Positions 59,603 to 64,000 of a stretch of 64,000 bases of DNA are shown one piece after another. The notes beneath the pieces are model-generated. The model did not search any database, was not told the origin of the DNA, and saw only the letters and a program-made list of their open reading frames with translations. Position 1 is the first letter of the stretch. Every line of letters begins with the position of its first letter. The stretch lies in the NCBI GenBank assembly GCA_963775085.1, contig CAVZHO010000006.1:124001-188000 (forward strand), in the 5' to 3' direction. The position numbers and the translations under genes are program-made. This stretch comes from JAAFIP01 sp963775085 (GTDB taxonomy: Bacteria; Pseudomonadota; Gammaproteobacteria; Burkholderiales; Burkholderiaceae_C).

Positions 59603-60076
59603 TCAATAGTTCAGTTTGATCTTTGTGAGTTGTTCTTTGCTCACCCCAGGTACCACGCCACGCGCTTCCCATCGGTTGAGGTTCCAGGCATCGTTACCAA
59701 CCCAAGTCTTGATCAAGGCCAAATTTTTAACCCGCTCTTCGTCCGTTGCGCCAAGGTACAGGTACATGTTGCCGGGTTTACCGCCAGCCAGTGGGTTTTT
59801 ACCATCGTCCAGTCTGCGCATCAAGGCACCCGTATCCGGCCATGCAATGAATGCGATAAAACGTTCGTACGTGTCCATGCGTGGCCCTCGCGATTTGGCA
59901 GAAAAACCCTTCTCGTCCAGTAGAAAATCGGCCCGCTCAGGGGACTGACTGCCGTGGCATGCAATGCATTTGGTTTGCCATAGAGGTGCAATGTCTTTGC
60001 GATAGCTGACCTCCTGTGCAGTGGCTGCGCCTGCGCATAGAGCCAAGACCAGGGCTGCAATGGTGTGCTTGAACAT
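59603..60076 (-). CDS. Periplasmic c-type cytochrome (single CxxCH)
   Basis: A 157-residue protein. A signal peptide (MFKHTIAALVLALCAGAATA-Q) precedes YRKDIAPLWQTKCIACHGSQSPERADFLLDEKGF; the haem site is C37-I-A-C40-H41. The layout (KDI.P....C..CHG....A...L) is that of planctomycete-type cytochrome c domains. The C-terminal part is Lys/Trp/Asn-rich. No adjacent redox partner is visible. A perfect FNR box lies 78 bp upstream, supporting a role in low-oxygen electron transfer. Confidence 0.85.
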   Translation of the reverse strand: MFKHTIAALVLALCAGAATAQEVSYRKDIAPLWQTKCIACHGSQSPERADFLLDEKGFSAKSRGPRMDTYERFIAFIAWPDTGALMRRLDDGKNPLAGGKPGNMYLYLGATDEERVKNLALIKTWVGNDAWNLNRWEARGVVPGVSKEQLTKIKLNY

Positions 60077-60154
60077 AACCGACTCCTAAGTAAGTTAATG
60101 ACGCTTGCATCGTAACCATTGCTATGCTGCAAGTGTGCGCTGTTCAGGTTTTTC

Positions 60155-60168
60155 TTGATGTGGATCAA
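60155..60168 (-). promoter_or_regulatory. FNR/Anr box (perfect) for the cytochrome c gene
   Basis: TTGATGTGGATCAA, identical to the box at 29134, 78 bp before the cytochrome start. The -10 region is less clear than for the Usp genes. Confidence 0.75.
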
Positions 60169-60229
60169 ACCTATCGAGTGAATGGGTGCGCCTGGCCCCC
60201 TTTAGCTGCGTTGTGCAGGCCCGCCAGAC

Positions 60230-60817
60230 TTACTTCAGCTTCCCTAGTGCTACACGAAACTCCTCCAGCTTTTTTTCATAATCGTCAGCATCGCCATAGG
60301 CCAAAAAACGGTTGTAGCGTACATGGGTTCCCAGTATCTTGTGGGCATGTTTGATCGGGCAAAAATACTCCTCCGTACGCGCCAGTATCTCGGCCATGTA
60401 GCCCATCAGGCCATTGCCATATTCGCAGTAGGTGCAATGAAATTTTTCGATGACGTTAAGGTAGCCCAGATGGTGCCGGTCAAACACCATGTAGTCGGCG
60501 CGGCGCACCTTGGCAATGCCGTAGATCGGGAAGCAAGTCCATTGGTACAACGTCACCAGCAGGTCTATCAACAGCAGCGGCAACGCCATACCGTAGATGA
60601 TCGGCCCGGTGATCAAGTTCTGCGGGCGGTTGGTCACCAGCCAGCGGAAAACGTTTTTTTTCAATAGACGGTGCGCCGCTTTGACCGAGCGCTCAAACTC
60701 TACCCGTTTGCCGTTAATGTGAAAAAACACACGACTCTCCTGTTCATGCACAGCCGTGCGCAGGTCATTCTCCAGAGCCGCCATCTGGGCCAATATAAGT
60801 GCAATGCGATCATTCAT
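60230..60817 (-). CDS. Hypothetical membrane-associated protein with conserved Cys/His
   Basis: A 195-residue protein from the ATG at 60817, preceded by GGAGG. A much longer frame to 61537 is antisense to the DnaJ-type gene and is rejected. After a helical, charged N-terminus (MNDRIALILAQMAALENDLRTAV) come two hydrophobic helices (GPIIYGMALPLLLIDLLVTLYQWTCFPIYG). A Cys/His-rich stretch then follows (FHCTYCEYGNGLMGYMAEI...YFCPIKHAHKIL). The family was not recognised; a redox or metal role is possible. It diverges from cbpA across 69 bp. Confidence 0.78.
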   Translation of the reverse strand: MNDRIALILAQMAALENDLRTAVHEQESRVFFHINGKRVEFERSVKAAHRLLKKNVFRWLVTNRPQNLITGPIIYGMALPLLLIDLLVTLYQWTCFPIYGIAKVRRADYMVFDRHHLGYLNVIEKFHCTYCEYGNGLMGYMAEILARTEEYFCPIKHAHKILGTHVRYNRFLAYGDADDYEKKLEEFRVALGKLK

Positions 60818-60886
60818 AAGACCTCCACAAGGGTGTACTAAAACGCGGCACCGGAGTACAGTATCTTCTTTACTCGGGGGCTTTGG

Positions 60887-61849
60887 GTGAAATACAACGA
60901 CTACTACAAAATAATGGGTCTTGAGCGTACCGCTACCCAGGACGATATCAAGCGTGCACACCGAAAACTGGCGCGCAAATTCCATCCGGACGTCAGTAAG
61001 GAGCCCAATGCCGAGGCTCGTTTCAAAGAAGTGGGTGAGGCCTATGAGGTGCTCAAAGACCCAGAAAAACGTGGTGCCTACGACCAGTTGGGCCAACACT
61101 GGAAGGAAGGCCAGGACTTCCATCCGCCGCCTGACTGGAACGCAGGTTTTGAGACCTCGGGCAAGGGGTTTAGCCAGCACGATGCCTCTGCGTACAGCGA
61201 CTTTTTTGAAACTTTGTTTCGCCGTGGCTTTGATGAGGGGCATACCAACCGCCCGCACCGGGGTGCCCTGCATGCACAGGGCGAAGACCGACACGCCAAA
61301 ATTCCGATCGAGCTGGAGGAGGCTTACCACGGGGGTGAACGGCGCGTCAGCCTGGGTGTGCCTGCGATGGATGCCCAGGGGCGCGTGACTGTCAAAGAGC
61401 ACCAAATAGACTTTATTATCCCCAAGGGCGTGCGTGCCGGGCAGCACATTCGCCTGGCGGGGCAGGGTGGGCCGGGTGTCGGTGAAGGCAAACCCGGGGA
61501 TCTGTATCTGGAGGTGAGTTTCAAGCCGCATGCACATTACCGCGTGGACAAGTACGATGTGTATCTCGACCTGCCAGTGACGCCGTGGGAGGCTGCGTTA
61601 GGCGCTGACATTGAAGTTCCAACGCCCAGTGGCGCCGTGGAGCTCAAAATCCCGGCTGGCTCCGTGGAGGGGCGCAAGCTGCGACTCAGGGGGCGCGGCA
61701 TACCCGCCAATACGCCAGGTGATTTTTACTTTGTGCTGAAAATCGTCGCTCCACCGGCAGACAACGACGCGGCCAAAGCGTTCTATAACACCATGGCAGA
61801 GCAGTTCAAGTCCTTTAACCCGCGCGCCTCGTTGGGAGCAAAAGCATGA
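60887..61849 (+). CDS. cbpA: CbpA-type DnaJ co-chaperone
   Basis: A 320-residue class B J-protein starting at GTG. The J domain (DYYKIMGLERTATQDDIKRAHRKLARKFHPDVSKEPN) carries HPD. A Gly/Phe-poor linker and two C-terminal beta-sandwich substrate domains follow (ITKGVRAGQHIRL-like region IPKGVRAGQHIRLAGQGGPG and DLPVTPWEAALGADIEVPTP). There is no zinc finger, as in CbpA. It stimulates DnaK under stress and binds curved DNA. The cbpM modulator gene follows with an overlapping ATGA start. Confidence 0.93.
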   Translation: MKYNDYYKIMGLERTATQDDIKRAHRKLARKFHPDVSKEPNAEARFKEVGEAYEVLKDPEKRGAYDQLGQHWKEGQDFHPPPDWNAGFETSGKGFSQHDASAYSDFFETLFRRGFDEGHTNRPHRGALHAQGEDRHAKIPIELEEAYHGGERRVSLGVPAMDAQGRVTVKEHQIDFIIPKGVRAGQHIRLAGQGGPGVGEGKPGDLYLEVSFKPHAHYRVDKYDVYLDLPVTPWEAALGADIEVPTPSGAVELKIPAGSVEGRKLRLRGRGIPANTPGDFYFVLKIVAPPADNDAAKAFYNTMAEQFKSFNPRASLGAKA

Positions 61850-61887
61850 CTGACCCAGCACAGCCGCTATTCGTAGGAGGTGCTATC

Positions 61888-62196
61888 GTGAACCAATCCA
61901 TAGAACTGACGACAGATGAGGTTGGCCGTATATGTTCGGTAAAGACTGACTACATCATGGAGTTGGTTCAGGAAGGCATCCTTGCCCCTTCCGCAGGTAA
62001 TGCTCCGGGGAACTGGCGCTTTTCCTGCCAGCAGATAAGCCATGCCAGGATAGCCTCGCGCCTGCAGCGCGATCTTGGAGTCAACCTCGCGGGAGCCGCC
62101 CTGGCCCTACAGCTTCTTGATGAGCTTGCAACATTAAGGGCGCAGCTGGCAAACTCTGCTTTCGCGCCGGTAGACGATGCAAGTTTGATTGGATGA
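61888..62196 (+). CDS. cbpM: Chaperone modulator CbpM
   Basis: About 102 residues from the GTG at 61888, which has a strong AGGAGG seven bases upstream. An alternative ATG at 61846 overlaps the cbpA stop (ATGA) and would add 14 residues. MNQSIELTTDEVGRICSVKTDYIMELVQEGILAPS matches the CbpM MerR-like fold, with ALALQLLDELATLRAQL at the end. CbpM binds the CbpA J domain and blocks its activity. Directly downstream and co-transcribed with cbpA. Confidence 0.88.
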   Translation: MNQSIELTTDEVGRICSVKTDYIMELVQEGILAPSAGNAPGNWRFSCQQISHARIASRLQRDLGVNLAGAALALQLLDELATLRAQLANSAFAPVDDASLIG

Positions 62197-62229
62197 GACG
62201 GATCTGAATGTGGCGCAGTTTTGTGCCGC

Positions 62230-62652
62230 TTACTTTACCAACAATACTGGCATATCGCATTCGGCTACGACCCGTTGTGCAACTGATCCCATTACCATGC
62301 GTCCCAGCAGGCCGTGACCGTGGGTGCCCATCACGATAAGGTGGGCTTTTCTGCGCTTGGAGGCCTTGACGATTTCTTCCGCAGCCGAACCCACGACCCA
62401 CTCGGCATCAAAGGTCACTGGATGGCGCTGTAAAAACTTGCGGATCGGGTTCAGCACTTTTTCAGCTTCGTCCATTTGATAGTTGTCTACCAGTTCCTTG
62501 CCAGCTATGCGTTTAACACGCGGTGGCAAGGGCGGCTGCACATGAAATACATGCAGTTCGTTGGGCTCGTCCAGCAGACCGTCATAGGCCATTAAAAATG
62601 CCAGTGCTTTTTTTGTGAACGGGCTACCGTCGGCAGCAAATAGGATTTTCAT
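62230..62652 (-). CDS. Universal stress protein (UspA family)
   Basis: A 140-residue Usp (MKILFAADGSPFTKKALAFLMAYDGLLDEPNELHVFHVQPPLPP). The loop GTHGHGLLGRMVMGSVAQRVV keeps the canonical Gly spacing. It starts 6 bp after the end of the Usp at 62659 on the same strand, so it is probably the second gene of that transcript and shares its FNR-box promoter at 63159. It is the most divergent of the Usps here. Confidence 0.9.
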   Translation of the reverse strand: MKILFAADGSPFTKKALAFLMAYDGLLDEPNELHVFHVQPPLPPRVKRIAGKELVDNYQMDEAEKVLNPIRKFLQRHPVTFDAEWVVGSAAEEIVKASKRRKAHLIVMGTHGHGLLGRMVMGSVAQRVVAECDMPVLLVK

Positions 62653-62658
62653 AATGGG

Positions 62659-63099
62659 TTACCTCAGTATCAGTACGGGAATATGGGAGTGCGTCAACAC
62701 ATCCATCGTTTCGCTTCCTAGCAGTACACGTGAGATCCCTTTGCGCCCATGCGAAGCCATGACAATCAAGTCGCAACGGTGTTTTTTGGCAGCGTTGATG
62801 ATGCTTTCTGCCACGGCGCCGTGACCTGTAATGGCTGTGGCCTTGACGCCTTGGGTTGCCGCTTCCTTCTGCACTGAATCCACCACAGTCTGTGCCTGGG
62901 CATTCCATTCTTTCTCGACCCGCTCGGTCTCTGCAGGAGTCAACACCATGGCACCCTCGAAATACATGGAGGGATAGTGGGGAACGACCATGAAGGGAAA
63001 AACCTCGGCTGTCAGTTTGACCGCCAATGCAATGCCAGACTCAACGGCTTTGTTCGACAAAGGTGTGCCGTCGGTGCAAATCAGGATTCGTTCATACAT
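62659..63099 (-). CDS. Universal stress protein, FNR-box controlled
   Basis: A 146-residue Usp close in sequence to those at 28515 and 63186 (MYERILICTDGTPLSNKAVESGIALAVKL). The loop ASHGRKGISRVLLGSETMDVL has Ala in place of the first Gly. A perfect FNR box lies 59 bp from the ATG, and TAAACT follows 22 bp after the box on the minus strand. The gene is followed closely by another Usp, suggesting a two-gene unit. Confidence 0.92.
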   Translation of the reverse strand: MYERILICTDGTPLSNKAVESGIALAVKLTAEVFPFMVVPHYPSMYFEGAMVLTPAETERVEKEWNAQAQTVVDSVQKEAATQGVKATAITGHGAVAESIINAAKKHRCDLIVMASHGRKGISRVLLGSETMDVLTHSHIPVLILR

Positions 63100-63158
63100 G
63101 ATGGACTCCTTATTATGTTGTGACGTTTTCAGTTTATGGAACAGGCAGCACCGATGTA

Positions 63159-63172
63159 TTGATCCACATCAA
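63159..63172 (-). promoter_or_regulatory. FNR/Anr box (perfect) for the Usp pair at 62659
   Basis: TTGATCCACATCAA, exact match. On the minus strand TAAACT begins 22 bp after the box, a class II FNR-activated layout. Confidence 0.87.
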
Positions 63173-63185
63173 GCTATCCGCAGGT

Positions 63186-63626
63186 TTACCGCAGTACCAG
63201 CACCGGAATATGCGAGTGCGTCAGCACATCCAATGTCTCGCTGCCCAACAGCAGGCGCCGGATACCCTTGCGGCCATGCGAGGCCATGACGATTAAATCG
63301 CAGTGATGCCTCTTGGCGGCCTTGATAATGTTCTCTGCCACGGCTCCACGGCCTGTCAGGGTGATGGTTTTGACATCGTGTTTGTGCGCCTCCTCCTGTA
63401 CGGCATCTACCATGGCTTGCGCTTCCAGAGAGCGTTCATTCTCAAAATCCGCCGCCTCGGCTTGGGTCATGGCCACGCCAGCCTGGTAGTTCCAGTGTGG
63501 CAACGCGGGTACAACGGTATACGCCAGAATTTCGGCATCCAGAGCCGCAGCCAACAAGATGCCTGCACGCACCGCTTTTTCCGACAGGTTGGTGCCATCT
63601 GTACAAATCAAGAGGCGTTGGTACAT
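63186..63626 (-). CDS. Universal stress protein, FNR-box controlled
   Basis: A 146-residue Usp (MYQRLLICTDGTNLSEKAVRAGILLAAALDAEILAYTVVPALP). The loop ASHGRKGIRRLLLGSETLDVL again has Ala for the first Gly. It resembles the Usps at 28515 and 62659 and probably arose by duplication. A perfect FNR box sits upstream, with TACGCT 22 bp beyond on the minus strand. It lies downstream of, and on the same strand as, the FNR-family gene at the right edge. Confidence 0.92.
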   Translation of the reverse strand: MYQRLLICTDGTNLSEKAVRAGILLAAALDAEILAYTVVPALPHWNYQAGVAMTQAEAADFENERSLEAQAMVDAVQEEAHKHDVKTITLTGRGAVAENIIKAAKRHHCDLIVMASHGRKGIRRLLLGSETLDVLTHSHIPVLVLR

Positions 63627-63682
63627 GCTGGGCTCCTTGGGTGGTGGAGCTGCCAGCGTAGGCGATGCACGCCACTGGCGTA

Positions 63683-63696
63683 TTGATCTACATCAA
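63683..63696 (-). promoter_or_regulatory. FNR/Anr box (perfect) for the Usp at 63186
   Basis: TTGATCTACATCAA, exact match, 56 bp from the ATG. TACGCT follows 22 bp after the box on the minus strand. The box overlaps the 3' end of the FNR-family gene. Confidence 0.87.
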
Positions 63697-64000
63697 GCAG
63701 GGCGCGTTGGCATTGGTTGAATGCGGTGCGTGCGAGGGCAACACGGGTTGTTTGCACACTGGGGCATCTTCATGCTCCGCCAGGTAGTGCAGGGCATCCG
63801 GTTGCAGCACCCGTACCTTGCGTTGGTTGACGGCGATCACACCGTTTTTGGCCAGCTTGGACAGGGTACGGCTCACCGTTTCTATCGTCAGGCCCAGGTA
63901 GCTGCCCATCTCTTCACGCGTCATGCGCAGCAGCAACTCGTCCTGCGCCTGACCGCGGGTATGCAAGCGGGTAAGCAGGTTCAGCAGAAAACTGGCTACA
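63688..64000 (-). CDS. Crp/Fnr-family regulator, C-terminal part (canonical FNR-like HTH)
   Basis: The 3' part of a gene that begins beyond the right edge; its reading is open to base 64000. The visible part includes LLNLLTRLHTRGQAQDELLLRMTREEMGSYLGLTIETVSRTLSKL, the FNR dimer helix end and HTH with the E-x-x-S-R recognition residues (ETVSR). A poorly conserved tail with a single Cys follows (DAPVCKQPVL). The HTH fits recognition of TTGAT half-sites, so it is a candidate activator of the nearby boxes. Whether its N-terminus carries the Fe-S cysteines cannot be seen. Confidence 0.85.
   Translation of the reverse strand, partial: VASFLLNLLTRLHTRGQAQDELLLRMTREEMGSYLGLTIETVSRTLSKLAKNGVIAVNQRKVRVLQPDALHYLAEHEDAPVCKQPVLPSHAPHSTNANAPCLM

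Noticed and set aside
60818..61537. Long minus-strand frame extending upstream of the Cys/His protein across the DnaJ-type gene
   Set aside because: It is antisense to cbpA, and the real start at 60817 has a GGAGG ribosome-binding site; composition of the extension is typical of an antisense frame.
1..64000. CRISPR arrays, tRNA or rRNA genes, insertion sequences
   Set aside because: No regularly spaced repeats, cloverleaf-type sequences, rRNA-like stretches or transposase motifs were seen on reading; a covariance-model scan would be decisive.

Overview
The window looks like chromosomal DNA of a betaproteobacterium of the family Comamonadaceae, probably close to Rhodoferax, Polaromonas or Albidiferax. 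This is inferred from the moderately GC-rich coding style, a Bug-type tricarboxylate-transporter binding protein, a small Trp-rich protein (TIGR04438-like), a TssQ-like lipoprotein, class I PHA synthesis genes, and a roughly 50-bp interspersed repeat of a kind I associate with this family. No rRNA, tRNA, CRISPR array, insertion sequence or prophage was seen.

Region 1 (1-13.0 kb) is general metabolism. It opens with the 3' end of an FAD/NAD oxidoreductase beside a MoaD/ThiS-like protein, which fits an aldehyde:ferredoxin oxidoreductase locus lying to the left. A VOC protein, the fluoride channel crcB and a Sel1-repeat protein follow. Then comes a catabolic module: an Asp/Glu racemase, a TRAP transporter (dctM, dctQ and a frameshifted dctP), and a divergent fused hydantoinase A+B. 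A TssQ-like lipoprotein, a cytochrome b with a PepSY protein, and a J-domain protein close the region.

Region 2 (13.0-28.4 kb) holds a formyltransferase and three toxin-antitoxin pairs (BrnT/HTH, VapBC, PIN/RHH-like) around tilS. Housekeeping genes follow: lysC, a cytochrome c, ilvD, a YidB/OmpA fusion and lgt. A malonate module comes next (frameshifted malonyl-CoA decarboxylase, a Bug binding protein, malonyl-CoA synthetase matB), then an SMR efflux protein.

Region 3 (28.5-64 kb) differs from the rest. It is packed with low-oxygen and stress functions: six universal stress proteins, two P-type ATPases, Hsp20, CbpA/CbpM, a DksA-type zinc-finger protein, a phasin, PhaC and PhaB, OsmC, a CBS-domain protein, a c-type cytochrome, an ADP-forming acyl-CoA synthetase fused to a GNAT acetyltransferase, and two mirror-image MacAB-like ABC export systems. 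It also has two response regulators without a kinase and two Crp/Fnr regulators, one lacking the usual Fe-S cysteines and one canonical but cut by the right edge. Seven perfect TTGAT-N4-ATCAA (FNR/Anr) boxes and five one-mismatch boxes lie in front of these genes. I saw none in the first 28 kb. The region reads as one FNR-controlled regulon island for oxygen limitation, energy storage and protein protection.

The most unusual non-gene signal is the dispersed repeat (core GATAGCTGCTTACGTCC ... GACAAGGACTATG). It lies in several intergenic gaps and also in frame inside tilS, matB, the hydantoinase and the 3' end of crcB.
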